64,000 nucleotides of DNA from Paracandidimonas soli (GTDB lineage Bacteria > Pseudomonadota > Gammaproteobacteria > Burkholderiales > Burkholderiaceae_B), in contig NZ_SMBX01000001.1 of assembly GCF_004342005.1 (NCBI RefSeq), positions 496,001-560,000 of the forward strand, in the 5' to 3' direction. A program made the translations under genes and the position numbers. The notes beneath the pieces were generated by a model. That model had not been told where the DNA came from and ran no database searches. It saw only the letters and a list, made by a program, of their open reading frames with translations. Of the stretch, positions 1 to 9,150 are shown in pieces; position 1 is the stretch's first letter; each line of letters begins with the position of its first letter.

Positions 1-719
1 ATATGGGAGGCAAGGTGCTGGTGCCCACGCAGGAAGCATGCGAAAAACTGATTTCGGCCCGTCTTGCCGCGGACGTAATGGGCGTGTCCACGCTCGTGCT
101 GGCGCGCACCGATGCCGAGGCGGCCAATCTGGTCACCAGTGATCACGATGCCAACGATATCCCCTTCCTGACGGGTGAGCGCACCCAGGAAGGCTTTTAT
201 CGCGTCCGGAACGGACTGGAGCAGGCCATCAGCCGAGGCGTGGCCTATGCGCCGTACGCGGATCTGGTCTGGTGCGAGACCGGCACGCCGGACCTGGGCT
301 TTGCGCGCGAGTTTGCGCAGGCCGTGCATGCGGAGCATCCGGGTAAGCTGCTGGCGTACAACTGCTCGCCTTCCTTCAACTGGAAGAAGAACCTGGACGA
401 TGCCGTGATCGCCAGGTTCCAGGACGAGTTGTCGGACCTGGGCTACAAGTACCAGTTCATCACCCTGGCCGGCATCCACAGCAACTGGTACAACACATTC
501 AAGTTCGCCCATGCCTATGCGCGCGGCGAAGGCATGCGGCACTATGTGGAAATGATCCAGGAACCCGAATTCGCCGCGCGCGAGCTGGGTTATACCTTCG
601 TCTCGCATCAGCAGGAAGTGGGGGCGGGGTATTTCGATGACGTCACCACAGTGATCCAGGGAGGTACCTCCAGCGTGAAGGCTCTGGCGGGCTCCACCGA
701 GGAAGCGCAGTTCCATTAA
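1..719 (+). CDS. aceA: Isocitrate lyase, C-terminal part (5' end outside window)
   Basis: Cleaves isocitrate to glyoxylate and succinate, the first step of the glyoxylate shunt, in the cytosol. The visible 238 codons begin at [12 protein letters not shown], which in characterised isocitrate lyases directly follows the catalytic KKCGH loop, so about 190 residues including the catalytic Cys lie upstream of the window. Recognisable family blocks are [37 protein letters not shown] and the C-terminal [14 protein letters not shown] and GGTSSVKAL. The reading frame is open at base 1, so the methionine at base 3 is internal. A hairpin terminator follows at 745-773. Identity is very secure. Confidence 0.97.
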   Translation, partial: MGGKVLVPTQEACEKLISARLAADVMGVSTLVLARTDAEAANLVTSDHDANDIPFLTGERTQEGFYRVRNGLEQAISRGVAYAPYADLVWCETGTPDLGFAREFAQAVHAEHPGKLLAYNCSPSFNWKKNLDDAVIARFQDELSDLGYKYQFITLAGIHSNWYNTFKFAHAYARGEGMRHYVEMIQEPEFAARELGYTFVSHQQEVGAGYFDDVTTVIQGGTSSVKALAGSTEEAQFH

Positions 720-744
720 GCCACTGTATTCCTTCGGTGTCGAG

Positions 745-773
745 GCAAAGCGCGGACCTGGCCCGCGCTTTGC
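745..773 (+). terminator. Stem-loop after aceA
   Basis: An 11-bp perfect stem (GCAAAGCGCGG with CCGCGCTTTGC) and a 7-nt loop start 26 bases after the aceA stop. The tail ATTTGCG is only weakly T-rich, so it is a plausible but not ideal intrinsic terminator. Confidence 0.6.
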
Positions 774-877
774 ATTTGCGTGTCAGGCCGGATTTGCGGG
801 AAAGAGCGGCGCGAACGCGCTTGCCTTGCCGGCAGGGTAAAATGCCCGGTTATGCAATCTTTTGGACCAGGACTCTC

Positions 878-1969
878 ATGGCTTTGCAATGCGGTATCGT
901 TGGCTTGCCCAACGTCGGAAAATCCACTCTCTTCAACGCCTTGACCAAGGCCGGCATCGCCGCTGAAAACTACCCCTTCTGCACGATCGAGCCCAACGTC
1001 GGCGTAGTGGAAGTGCCTGATCCCCGCCTTGCTGAACTTGCGAAGATCGTCAAGCCGGAGCGCGTTCTGCCAGCCGTCGTGGAGTTCGTGGACATTGCCG
1101 GCCTGGTGGCGGGCGCGTCCAAGGGCGAAGGCCTGGGCAACCAGTTCCTGGCCAATATTCGCGAAACCGACGCAATCGTTCACGTGGTGCGCTGCTTCGA
1201 AGACGAGAACGTGATCCACGTGGCTGGCCGCATCGATCCTATTTCCGACATCGAAGTCATCAATACCGAACTGGCGCTGGCCGATCTCGGCTCCGCCGAA
1301 AAGGCGCTGAACCGCCACCAGAAAACCGCGCGTGCCGGCGACAAGGAAGCGATCAAGATGGTCGCCCTGCTGGAAAAAATCATGCCGGCGCTCAACGAAG
1401 CCAAGCCTATCCGCTCACTGAAGCTGGACGAGGACGACCTGGCGCTGATCAAGCCCTTCTGCTTCATCACGGCCAAGCCCTGCATGTACGTGGCCAACGT
1501 CAAGGAAGACGGCTTTGAGAACAACCCGCACCTGAAGGCCGTGCAGGATTACGCCGCTGCGGAAAACGCGCCCGTAGTGGCGGTATGTGCCGCCGTCGAA
1601 GCGGAAATCGCCGAGCTGGACGACGAGGACAAGTCCGTGTTCCTGGCCGACATGGGCATGGACGAGCCCGGTCTGGATCGCGTCATCCGCGCGGGCTTCC
1701 GTTTGCTGGGTCTGCAGACATACTTCACCGCCGGCGTGAAGGAAGTGCGCGCCTGGACGATCCGTGTCGGTGATACCGCGCCCAAGGCTGCGGGAGTGAT
1801 CCATACGGACTTCGAGCGCGGCTTCATTCGCGCGCAGACGATTGCGTATGAGGATTTCATTGCTTGCAAAGGCGAGCAGGGCGCCAAGGAAGCCGGGAAG
1901 ATGCGGGCGGAAGGGAAGGAGTACGTGGTGCAGGACGGGGATGTGCTGAATTTCTTGTTTAACGTCTGA
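878..1969 (+). CDS. ychF: Redox-regulated P-loop ATPase YchF
   Basis: Member of the Obg/OLA1 family of cytosolic P-loop nucleotidases that bind ribosomes and tend to hydrolyse ATP. The 363-residue length equals that of the E. coli protein. The P-loop GLPNVGKS is at about residues 9-16 and the G3 motif DIAGLV near residue 70. The G4 position reads NVKE rather than NKxD, the family hallmark linked to ATP preference. A C-terminal TGS domain contains [14 protein letters not shown]. The frame is open further upstream, but the ATG at 878 gives the family N-terminus and has an AGGA sequence in front. Monocistronic in appearance. Confidence 0.97.
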   Translation: MALQCGIVGLPNVGKSTLFNALTKAGIAAENYPFCTIEPNVGVVEVPDPRLAELAKIVKPERVLPAVVEFVDIAGLVAGASKGEGLGNQFLANIRETDAIVHVVRCFEDENVIHVAGRIDPISDIEVINTELALADLGSAEKALNRHQKTARAGDKEAIKMVALLEKIMPALNEAKPIRSLKLDEDDLALIKPFCFITAKPCMYVANVKEDGFENNPHLKAVQDYAAAENAPVVAVCAAVEAEIAELDDEDKSVFLADMGMDEPGLDRVIRAGFRLLGLQTYFTAGVKEVRAWTIRVGDTAPKAAGVIHTDFERGFIRAQTIAYEDFIACKGEQGAKEAGKMRAEGKEYVVQDGDVLNFLFNV

Positions 1970-2114
1970 CCTAACTTCTTCGGATCTCGGTGATATCGGA
2001 CAGTCTCTGTCTTCCGACCTTGAAAGATAGTGATGCGTTATATCGATACCAGGCGAATTTCCAGTTGCTGAAGTAGTGCGGTAACAAGGTCAAAACAGGG
2101 TAACCAAACAGAAT

Positions 2115-2146
2115 AAATGGGGTAATTTCGCGGAATTACCCCATTT
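2115..2146. terminator. Bidirectional terminator between ychF and the LysR gene
   Basis: A 13-bp perfect stem (AAATGGGGTAATT with AATTACCCCATTT) and a 6-nt loop. A runs flank the 5' arm and T runs the 3' arm, so it can work in both directions. It touches the stop codon of the LysR gene on the minus strand and serves convergent ychF. The rest of 1970-2114 holds nothing I recognise. Confidence 0.85.
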
Positions 2147-3060
2147 CAATCCATCGACTGATCCGCAGTCAGAAAACTTAGTCGCAGCAACGTATCACGC
2201 GCAATATCCACAATGGAATCGATGCGCGAATTGTGCGTTGCCGTCATGTAGGAAATATAGAAACCAGCTGGCTCAATGGGCGGATCGCATGGCAGTGTGC
2301 GCACGATGCCTGTTGCCAGCATTTCTCGCAACAGTGGCAACGGCAGGATGGAAATGGCGTGGCCTGCCGCAGTCAATCTGGCAATCAGGGCCAGGGAATT
2401 GCTGGTGCTGAGCGATTGAATTTCCGTCCCTCCTGTGCTCAGCCAGCTTTCTACGACTGCATGCAGGGTCGATGGCGCCGAGTGCGTGGCGATATTCATG
2501 CCGCGAGCGTCCTGCGGACGGAACGGATCTGCATGAATGGGCAGGGAGGGCGAAGCCACCCAGGCAAACGGCATCCAGCCGATGAAGCTGTCCGTAATCT
2601 CGGGCGCTGTCGAGGGATTGGTCAGAAACGCGATGTCCAGCTCTTTGGCATTGAGCTTGCGGTTCAGCACGGATCCTACATCCACCGTGATTTCCAGATC
2701 GAGCGAGGGAAAGTGCTCCTTGATTTGCGTAATGACCGCGGTTAGCCCCACAGTGGCCGAACATTCGTCGGCGCCGAGGCGCAGTTTGCCAATTAGGTCA
2801 CGGCTTTTGCGGAAGTGTTCCAGTTGGCGGCTGCTGTGCAGCGCCTGCTCTGCATGACGTAGTGCCGCCAGTCCGGTTTCCGTCAGCGTAACGCGTTGGC
2901 GAGAGCGTTCGAACAGTTCCGCTTCCAGTGTGTTTTCCAGTTCTCTGATACGGGAAGAAACGGCCGGCTGCGTCAGGTGCAGATGCCGCGCGGCCGCATG
3001 AATACTGCCCAGATGAGCGGCCCAGTAAAAAGCTTCCAACTGACTTAGGGTTATCCGCAT
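2146..3060 (-). CDS. LysR-family transcriptional regulator
   Basis: 304 residues, the normal length of the family. The N-terminal winged helix-turn-helix covers about residues 1-60 (ITLSQLEAFYWAAHLGSIHAAA then LTQPAVSSRIRELE), followed by a periplasmic-binding-protein-like effector domain. It is divergent from the RraA-like/TRAP operon starting at 3182, and the 121-bp space between them is the usual arrangement for a LysR regulator acting on its neighbour, so it probably controls uptake and use of the TRAP substrate. The inducer is unknown. The ATG at 3060 puts the HTH at the expected distance from the N-terminus. Confidence 0.92.
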   Translation of the reverse strand: MRITLSQLEAFYWAAHLGSIHAAARHLHLTQPAVSSRIRELENTLEAELFERSRQRVTLTETGLAALRHAEQALHSSRQLEHFRKSRDLIGKLRLGADECSATVGLTAVITQIKEHFPSLDLEITVDVGSVLNRKLNAKELDIAFLTNPSTAPEITDSFIGWMPFAWVASPSLPIHADPFRPQDARGMNIATHSAPSTLHAVVESWLSTGGTEIQSLSTSNSLALIARLTAAGHAISILPLPLLREMLATGIVRTLPCDPPIEPAGFYISYMTATHNSRIDSIVDIARDTLLRLSFLTADQSMD

Positions 3061-3181
3061 GATAAGAAAATTCTCTCAAGTTGGCGGAGATTATTGATTA
3101 TTCAGGGAAATTTGTGCGTGATATTCTGCCCTGGACTTGGCTCCGCTATCTCTTTGCTTTCATTATAGTGACACATTCGGC

Positions 3182-3856
3182 ATGTATCTGATTCACGCAT
3201 TACCTGAGCCCATTCCACCGCATGACCTGGCTTTGCTGGTACGAGCCGAGCCCGCCACAGTTGGGCATTTCCGCACAATGGGCTTCATGGATTCGGGGAT
3301 CCGGTCCCACAGCCAGGACATCCGAGTGGCGGGTACGGCGATTACCGTACGCATGCCAGGCACGGACGGCGGCATCCTGCACCACGCTATGGGCTGCGTC
3401 CGGCCTGGCGATATCCTGGTGGTCGATCGTTGCGGTGAGGCCGTGACGGCGGCATTCGGCGGAGCCATGGCGTATGCGGCGCTGCAGGCAGGAGTAGCGG
3501 CGCTGATCGTGGACGGTCTGGTGACGGACCTGGGAGAGCTGCGCCAGTATGGCATACCGGTGTGGTCGCGTGGCCCTTCGGCAGTGACGACCCGTGTGCT
3601 TGGGCTCGATGGCGAGTTCTGCGGCATGGTCAGCTGTGGCGGCGTATCGGTGTGTCCTGGCGATGCCATCCTGGCCGATGAGAACGGCGTGCTGGTGCTG
3701 CCACGCGAGCAGATCACGACGGTGGCGGAACAGGCCATCGACTTCCAGGAGCGGGAAAAGCTGACATTGGCCCGCTTGCGCGCCGGCGAGAAATTTCCTG
3801 ACATCGTAGGGTCGCGCGCGCTCATCGAGAGCAATCGCGCAGCGGGTGTCGCGTAA
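3182..3856 (+). CDS. RraA-like / HMG-CHA aldolase family protein
   Basis: 224 residues with the fold of the RraA and 4-hydroxy-4-methyl-2-oxoglutarate / 4-carboxy-4-hydroxy-2-oxoadipate aldolase family, whose enzymes split or decarboxylate oxo-acids with a divalent metal. Family blocks are GGILHHAM, GDILVVDRCGEAVTAAFGG and VDGLVTDLGELRQYGIPVW. The usual metal and substrate motif reads VRDxxE/D; here the Arg is replaced by Thr (VTDLGE), so classical aldolase or oxaloacetate decarboxylase activity is not certain. The start chosen is MYLIHALPEP at 3182; the frame continues 15 codons upstream to an ATG at 3137. It opens an operon with the TRAP transporter. Confidence 0.82.
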   Translation: MYLIHALPEPIPPHDLALLVRAEPATVGHFRTMGFMDSGIRSHSQDIRVAGTAITVRMPGTDGGILHHAMGCVRPGDILVVDRCGEAVTAAFGGAMAYAALQAGVAALIVDGLVTDLGELRQYGIPVWSRGPSAVTTRVLGLDGEFCGMVSCGGVSVCPGDAILADENGVLVLPREQITTVAEQAIDFQEREKLTLARLRAGEKFPDIVGSRALIESNRAAGVA

Positions 3857-3924
3857 GGAAGAAAAGCCGGTTTCCTTGTTGTTTGTGTTCAACATTCTGC
3901 CGGTTGGCAGGAAGGGGGGTATTC

Positions 3925-4959
3925 ATGAAAAAAATCGTAGGAGCGATATTGCTGGCGGCTGCTCACGCCGGCGCGATGGCGGCGGACCTGCCCAAGACTC
4001 ACTTCAAAGTCGTAGGGGGCGGCAGCCACAACTATACGTTTGGTGCCGTGGAAAAGCCATTCTGGGAAACCATGCTGCCGGAAGCATCCGGCGGGCAGGT
4101 GACTGCAGATCTGGCTGGATTGGCGGAAAGCGGGCTGAAAGGGCCAGAAGTGGTGCGGCTGATGCGTGCAGGAGCCGTCGACATCGGCATGGGCGTTTTC
4201 GCTTATGTCAGCAGCGATGATGCAATGTTCGAAGGGATCGACTTGCCCGGCATGGCGACTGACATTGATACTGCTCGCAAGGTCGCGCAGGCCTATCGTC
4301 CCGTGCTGGACCGGCGCATGAGCGAGCGACATGGCATCAAACTATTGGCCACGGTGGCCTATACGGCCCAGGTGTTCTTCTGCCGTGAGCCCGTGGCGCA
4401 ATTGGCTGATCTGAAGGGGCGCAAGATCCGAACTCGTGGTCGCAATATGGCGGATTATGTCAGCGCCCTGGGGGGCAATCCTGTCACGCTCCCGTTTGCC
4501 GAAGTCGTGACGGCGTTGCAGACGGGCGTGATCGATTGTGCTGTGACCGGCATCGGTTCGGGCAATGCCGCCAAGTGGTTCGAAGTGGCCAACAATCTGT
4601 ACAACCTGCCCATCGATTGGTCGGTCGGGTTCTACGGCATCGGCCTGAAACGCTGGCAGCGTCTTGATCCCTCGGTGCAGGCCTTGCTGGAACAGCAGTC
4701 CCAGGTCCTGGAAAACCGCCTGTGGGATGAAACGAAGCGGGAAAACGATTTTGCGTTGGCCTGCAATACAGGGGAAGGAGATTGCCAGATTCATGAAAAA
4801 GCCAACATGAAGGCAGCTGCTCCTACCGCACAGGATCAGGCAGTCTTGCGCAGCATTGCACTGAATATCGCTCAGCAGTGGGGCAAGCGCTGCGGGACGG
4901 ATTGCGTACGAGAGTGGAATGAAACAGCAGGCGCCGCCGTCGGTGTCACCATCGACTGA
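3925..4959 (+). CDS. dctP: TRAP transporter solute-binding protein (DctP family)
   Basis: Periplasmic receptor of a tripartite ATP-independent transporter for an organic acid or related solute. 344 residues from the ATG at 3925, with a Sec signal peptide (MKKIVGAILLAAAHAGAMAA, cleavage near residue 20). Family blocks include GRKIRTRGRNMADYVSALG and LPFAEVVTALQTGVIDCAVTG, the region carrying the carboxylate-binding Arg. It contains several Cys (FFCREP, NTGEGDCQIH, GKRCGTDC), more than is common in DctP. An upstream in-frame ATG at 3883 would hide the signal peptide, so it was not used. A terminator-like hairpin follows at 4977. Confidence 0.93.
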   Translation: MKKIVGAILLAAAHAGAMAADLPKTHFKVVGGGSHNYTFGAVEKPFWETMLPEASGGQVTADLAGLAESGLKGPEVVRLMRAGAVDIGMGVFAYVSSDDAMFEGIDLPGMATDIDTARKVAQAYRPVLDRRMSERHGIKLLATVAYTAQVFFCREPVAQLADLKGRKIRTRGRNMADYVSALGGNPVTLPFAEVVTALQTGVIDCAVTGIGSGNAAKWFEVANNLYNLPIDWSVGFYGIGLKRWQRLDPSVQALLEQQSQVLENRLWDETKRENDFALACNTGEGDCQIHEKANMKAAAPTAQDQAVLRSIALNIAQQWGKRCGTDCVREWNETAGAAVGVTID

Positions 4960-4976
4960 CCATGCGCCAAAGCGCG

Positions 4977-5022
4977 GGCCTCGCCGATCACGGAGAAGTT
5001 AAGCGAGGCCGCTCTTTTTCTT
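4977..5022 (+). terminator. Intra-operon attenuator hairpin between dctP and dctQ
   Basis: A perfect 8-bp stem GGCCTCGC / GCGAGGCC with an 18-nt loop, followed by CTCTTTTTCTTATTT. It lies 18 bases after the dctP stop and before the membrane genes. Partial termination here would yield more receptor than permease, a common design in binding-protein transporters. Confidence 0.7.
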
Positions 5023-5123
5023 ATTTAAAGCCGCTGGCTCTTCCATCATATTGCGACGGAGAGTCTCCGGCAGACGGGTCTGTCTTCCTCAACAGGAAGG
5101 CAGAAGCACAAAGGGGAAGCGTT

Positions 5124-5747
5124 GTGGAGCGACAGGCATTGGCACCAGTACGCATACTGGGCAAAGTGGCTGGATTCGGCATCTGGATAGGCGGCATCTG
5201 CCTGCTGGTGTCGTCCACCCTGATCGTGGTGGATCTGATACTGCGAAAATTTTTTGGCTGGTCCCTGGGGGGCGCAGATGAGATCTCGGGCTATGTACTG
5301 GCAATCGTCAGCGCCTGGGCATTTCCCATCACGTTGCTGCGCCGTTCGCATATCCGCGTGGACGTGGTCTACACACACATGCCGCGCCGCATACGCATCG
5401 TGCTGGATTTGTTCGCCATGACCTGCATGGGAGTCTTTATTGGCGTGCTGACCTACCATGCATGGCAAGTTCTGATGGATTCCATTGCGTTCAATGCCAT
5501 TTCGAATACGCCGCTGCAGGTACCGCAGTGGATTCCCCAATCCTTATGGTTTGCAGGGTACCTGTTTTTCCTTGTGACGATCGTGGTGCTGCTGGCTTGC
5601 TCTTTGTGGCTGCTGGCCAGGCGCAGGCCACGTGAAGTGGGTGGCTTGATCGGCATCCATTCTGTCGAGGAAGAAATCCACGAAGAAGTGCATCCGGAAA
5701 GCATGGCGGCAGTTTCGCCAGGGCATCAGACCATGCAGGAGAAATAA
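5124..5747 (+). CDS. dctQ: TRAP transporter small permease (DctQ family)
   Basis: Small membrane subunit of the TRAP transporter. 207 residues from a GTG at 5124 with AGGGGA six bases upstream. The open frame continues to an ATG at 4962, but that segment overlaps the attenuator hairpin and has no membrane character. Four hydrophobic segments are visible (FGIWIGGICLLVSSTLIVVD, YVLAIVSAWAFPITLL, LDLFAMTCMGVFIGVL, LWFAGYLFFLVTIVVLL). Family motifs are DEISGY and RSHIRVDVVY. The C-terminal tail is acidic. It lies two bases upstream of dctM and is presumably co-translated with it. Confidence 0.88.
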   Translation: MERQALAPVRILGKVAGFGIWIGGICLLVSSTLIVVDLILRKFFGWSLGGADEISGYVLAIVSAWAFPITLLRRSHIRVDVVYTHMPRRIRIVLDLFAMTCMGVFIGVLTYHAWQVLMDSIAFNAISNTPLQVPQWIPQSLWFAGYLFFLVTIVVLLACSLWLLARRRPREVGGLIGIHSVEEEIHEEVHPESMAAVSPGHQTMQEK

Positions 5748-5749
5748 TT

Positions 5750-7042
5750 ATGTTGTCCACGACCGTCATTCTCTTGCTGAGCTTGCTGGCTCTGAGCGTT
5801 GCGGCCGCCGCCAGCGTGGGAATCCTGGGGCTGGCTCTGTCCGAACTGTTCTCGCCGCTGCCCCTGGCCAACGCCATTGGCGAACTGGCCTGGGGGACCA
5901 GTGCCGAGTTTCTGCTGGTAGCCATTCCCCTGTATGTGCTGATGGGAGAGCTGCTGGTCAGTTCTGGCGTAGCAGGGCGCATGTACGGCGCCGTGTCCAA
6001 ATGGGTCTCCTGGTTGCCAGGAGGTTTGATGAACGCCAACATCGGTGCTTCCGCACTGTTCTCCGCAACCAGCGGCTCCAGCGTGGCAACGGCCGCCACG
6101 ATCTCCACTCTCGCATTGCCGGAGCAACGAAAGGCGGGCTACAACGCGCCGCTGTTTCTTGGCTCCATCGCCGCAGGCGGTACGCTGGGCATCCTGATCC
6201 CGCCGTCGATCAATATGATCGTTTTCGCGCTGATCGCCAATGTCTCCGTACCAAAACTGTACTTGGCGGCGACGTTGCCTGCAGTCGTGCTGATGAGTCT
6301 GTTCATGCTGGCGATCATCGGAGCTTGCATGGTGCGGCCTGGCCTGGCGGGGGAGCGTCCTGTCGTGACATGGCGTGAACGAATCGAAAGCTTGCCGCAC
6401 CTGGTGCCGCCATTGGCTATCTTCGTCCTGGTAATCGGCGTCATCTATGGCGGCATTGCCACCGCCAGCGAATCGGCGGCGCTTGGTGTGATCGCCGCAC
6501 TGCTGCTGGCCTGGTACAAGAAGGCGCTGACCATTGCCACGCTGCGCCGCGCTTTCGAATCGACCATGCGCACGACCGGGATGATCATCCTGATCACGCT
6601 GTCGGCGTTCTTCCTGAATTTTGTGCTGTCGTCCATTGGCCTGACCACCATGCTGGTGGAGTTTGTCACCAGCATGGAGCTGTCGGCGCTGGGGACAATG
6701 CTGGCCATTATCCTGTTCTATATCCTGCTGGGCTGCTTCATGGATACGCTGGCCATGTTGGTGACCACGGCTCCGCTGACAGTACCCATCGTCGTTGCGC
6801 TGGGGTTTGATCCGATCTGGTTCGGCGTAATGCTGATCCTGCTGTGCGAGATGGGGCAACTGACGCCGCCCTTCGGCATGAACCTGTTCGTGGTGCACAG
6901 TATTCGCGGCGAGGGAAAGTTCATTGATGTGATCTATGGCGCATTGCCGTTTTGCCTGATTCTGCTGTTGATGCTGGGTATTCTGCTGGCATTTCCGCAG
7001 CTGGCATTGTGGCTGCCGTTGCAGATGTCATCGGTTTCATAA
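5750..7042 (+). CDS. dctM: TRAP transporter large permease (DctM family)
   Basis: Large transport subunit of the TRAP system, about 12 transmembrane segments over 430 residues, the usual family length. Characteristic stretches are AIPLYVLMGELLVSSG, SWLPGGLMNANIGASALFSATSGSSVAT and GTLGILIPPSINMIVFAL, plus LLGCFMDTLAMLVTTAPL and GQLTPPFGMNLFVVHSI near the C-terminus. It uses a Na+ or H+ gradient to import the substrate delivered by DctP. It starts two bases after the dctQ stop and is followed by the AllA-family gene 80 bases later, which is probably in the same transcript. Confidence 0.95.
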   Translation: MLSTTVILLLSLLALSVAAAASVGILGLALSELFSPLPLANAIGELAWGTSAEFLLVAIPLYVLMGELLVSSGVAGRMYGAVSKWVSWLPGGLMNANIGASALFSATSGSSVATAATISTLALPEQRKAGYNAPLFLGSIAAGGTLGILIPPSINMIVFALIANVSVPKLYLAATLPAVVLMSLFMLAIIGACMVRPGLAGERPVVTWRERIESLPHLVPPLAIFVLVIGVIYGGIATASESAALGVIAALLLAWYKKALTIATLRRAFESTMRTTGMIILITLSAFFLNFVLSSIGLTTMLVEFVTSMELSALGTMLAIILFYILLGCFMDTLAMLVTTAPLTVPIVVALGFDPIWFGVMLILLCEMGQLTPPFGMNLFVVHSIRGEGKFIDVIYGALPFCLILLLMLGILLAFPQLALWLPLQMSSVS

Positions 7043-7122
7043 GACGGTTCAGGCACGGCGCTTGCGTGACCGGCCCAAGCATGCATGACGTGTTCCAACA
7101 ATGGGCAAGGAAGAGGGGCAGT

Positions 7123-7677
7123 ATGAAAACACTGGCACTAAGGATTGAGCGCGCGGAAGACGCGGAGTTCGCTCCGTATGGACAGATCATCCGGCGTCCG
7201 CAGGACACCGCGGCAAACCTGGCTTCCGGGGCGGTCGAGTCCTGGCGTCTGCCGTTCGAGTCCGGCACTGCGCCTCTGGTCATGTTCAATCGTTATCATG
7301 ACAAGGGCCGTTCGTTCTCGGTAATGGAAAAGCATCTGAAGGTGACGCAGTGCTTTTTCCCGCTGGGCGGTACGTCATTCATCATGGTGGTCGGGTTGGG
7401 TGGCAATGGAGACGGCGGTATCACGCCCCAGGACGTGCGGGCGTTCCATATCGACGGCAATCATGGCGTGCTGTTGTGGCGCAATGTATGGCATTCGCTT
7501 GCGCGTTTTCCTGTGGATGCCGACTATATCGATCTGGCATTCCTGACCGACGAGGAAACGCAGCGCGAGATAGAGGGCCACTTGGCCGGCGGTCCCAAGC
7601 CGACACACACCGCTTTCATCGATTTCGCCCAGACGCACCAGACTGAGATTATCGTGGGAGAGGCGGCGAAGGCTTAG
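7123..7677 (+). CDS. AllA (ureidoglycolate lyase) family protein
   Basis: 184 residues of the ureidoglycolate hydrolase/lyase cupin family. E. coli AllA splits ureidoglycolate to glyoxylate and urea at the end of allantoin breakdown. Shared elements are the N-terminal FAPYGQII, the central EKHLKVTQCFFPLGGTSFIM and the block DVRAFHIDGNHGVLLWRNVWH with its conserved Arg-Asn-Val-Trp-His. The ATG at 7123 has AAGAGGGG upstream. It is the last gene of the LysR-linked TRAP operon, which suggests the imported compound is a ureide or another glyoxylate-yielding acid. No allantoinase or allantoicase is present, so the exact substrate is open. Confidence 0.85.
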   Translation: MKTLALRIERAEDAEFAPYGQIIRRPQDTAANLASGAVESWRLPFESGTAPLVMFNRYHDKGRSFSVMEKHLKVTQCFFPLGGTSFIMVVGLGGNGDGGITPQDVRAFHIDGNHGVLLWRNVWHSLARFPVDADYIDLAFLTDEETQREIEGHLAGGPKPTHTAFIDFAQTHQTEIIVGEAAKA

Positions 7678-7722
7678 CCAATGCCAGGGGATAGGGTATT
7701 TGCCCGAGAGTGTTTGAAAATG

Positions 7723-7766
7723 AAAAATGGCCGGCGCCAGAAGCTATTCTGGCGCCGGCCATTTTT
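7723..7766. terminator. Strong bidirectional terminator
   Basis: A 20-bp inverted repeat: AAAAATGGCCGGCGCCAGAA pairs perfectly with its mirror at 7747-7766 around a 4-nt loop, giving an A/T flank on both sides. It separates the AllA-family gene from the convergent amidase. Confidence 0.93.
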
Positions 7767-7779
7767 CTTATCCCGCTTG

Positions 7780-9150
7780 CTAATTGGCTTGCGTCTCCAG
7801 GACCTGCATTTGCTGCAGGTGTTGTTGGCGTATGCGCTCGTGCCAGTCAGTCTGGGCTTGCCATTGCGAGGCTGCATGCAGAATGACGGCATCCTGACCG
7901 TAGGCGCCGACAAACTGCATTGAAGTCGGCCGCCCATCCTGGCTGAGGCCGTTTGGCACAGCGATGGCACAGCCCTGGATGAGATTGACGAAGCGGGTAT
8001 AGATGCCCAGCGTGCGCTTGGGATCGAAAGCGGACAGCTGCATCGCAGGAGTGCTGGTCGTGGGCACTACCAGAAGATAGCCCGGCGTAAGCAGGCGCTC
8101 CATCTTCTCGCGGCACAGACTGGCGCGATTGAGCAGGGCGAAGTAGTTGTCCAGGTCGATGCGCTTGCCTTGCAGCAGATTGTGGCGTGCGCCATCTTCG
8201 AGCGGAGCCGAAAGGTCATCGGCCCAGACTCTATTGTTCAGGTAGCCTTCCAGCGCCGAGATATCCGCCCAGATGCCGGCCATTTCGGCGAAATCGCAGG
8301 GAATGGCCTGGCGCTTTGTGGGAAATCCTTGCCGTGTGCAATGCGTCTGGGCGGCGCGATAGGCCGCCAGCACCTCGGTATCCAGTTGCCCCAGGCTGTC
8401 GTCGTCCAGGAAGATCAGGGTAGGCAGCGGTCCCTTTGCAGCGTTTTCCAGGCCGGCTTCCAATGCAGCGCGGCGTGACGTCGGCAGCATGGCGCGGTAT
8501 AGCGTCCTGACGTCTGCCACTGTGCGGGCCATGGGACCTACGACATCGAAGCGCTGGCTCAGTGCGGCCACGCCCTGAGTGCTGACCCAGCCGGGGGATC
8601 CCTTCAGGCCGGCGATGCCGCACCATGAGGAGGGAATCCGCACCGAGCCTCCTGTGTCGGTGCCCAGGGCGGCGGGAGCCAGGCCGGAGGCAACGGCTGC
8701 GCCGGAACCATTGCTGGAACCACCGGTAAAAAATAGATCCCGGGCATCGATGGGATTCAGTGGGCGTCCAAGAGGGCTGATGCCCCAGCCGCTCATGGCG
8801 AATTCCGTGGTGTGGCTCTTGCCTGCGATCATGGCGCCTTCCCGGAGCAGTGCGGTTACGACTTCGGCATGCGCGATGGCTGTATTGGAAATGGCGCGGC
8901 TGCCAAGACAAGTCGGCATGTCGGAGACATCGATGAGATCCTTGACGACGATGGGTATGCCCGCCAGCAAGGCGGAGGCGCTGGCTTGTGCGGCCGCATC
9001 CTGCACGGGTGCATCAGCAACGTGAACCAGTGCGCGGACGATTGTGTTGCAAGTGCGGATGTTCTGCAGGATTGCATCAGCGTCGGTTGTTGGTGAGGTG
9101 CCCTGCGCCGGCCGGCGGCACGTATCCAATGCATCCAGGAAAAAAACCAT
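7780..9150 (-). CDS. Amidase-signature family hydrolase
   Basis: 456 residues with the amidase-signature fold, which hydrolyses C-N amide bonds with a Ser-cisSer-Lys triad. The triad is visible as the Lys of IPIVVKDLIDV, the cis-Ser within GGSSNGSGAAVASG and the nucleophilic Ser of GTDTGGSVRIPSSWCGIAGLKGS. The ATG at 9150 follows AAGGAG on the minus strand. The gene is convergent with the TRAP operon, so a shared pathway (an amide or ureide substrate) is possible but not proven. The substrate cannot be told; GatA is unlikely because gatB and gatC are not adjacent. Confidence 0.92.
   Translation of the reverse strand: MVFFLDALDTCRRPAQGTSPTTDADAILQNIRTCNTIVRALVHVADAPVQDAAAQASASALLAGIPIVVKDLIDVSDMPTCLGSRAISNTAIAHAEVVTALLREGAMIAGKSHTTEFAMSGWGISPLGRPLNPIDARDLFFTGGSSNGSGAAVASGLAPAALGTDTGGSVRIPSSWCGIAGLKGSPGWVSTQGVAALSQRFDVVGPMARTVADVRTLYRAMLPTSRRAALEAGLENAAKGPLPTLIFLDDDSLGQLDTEVLAAYRAAQTHCTRQGFPTKRQAIPCDFAEMAGIWADISALEGYLNNRVWADDLSAPLEDGARHNLLQGKRIDLDNYFALLNRASLCREKMERLLTPGYLLVVPTTSTPAMQLSAFDPKRTLGIYTRFVNLIQGCAIAVPNGLSQDGRPTSMQFVGAYGQDAVILHAASQWQAQTDWHERIRQQHLQQMQVLETQAN

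Noticed and set aside
5726-6898. A 390-codon His/Gln/Arg-rich open frame on the minus strand
   Set aside because: Its composition is that expected from antisense translation of a membrane permease gene; dctM on the plus strand explains the region.
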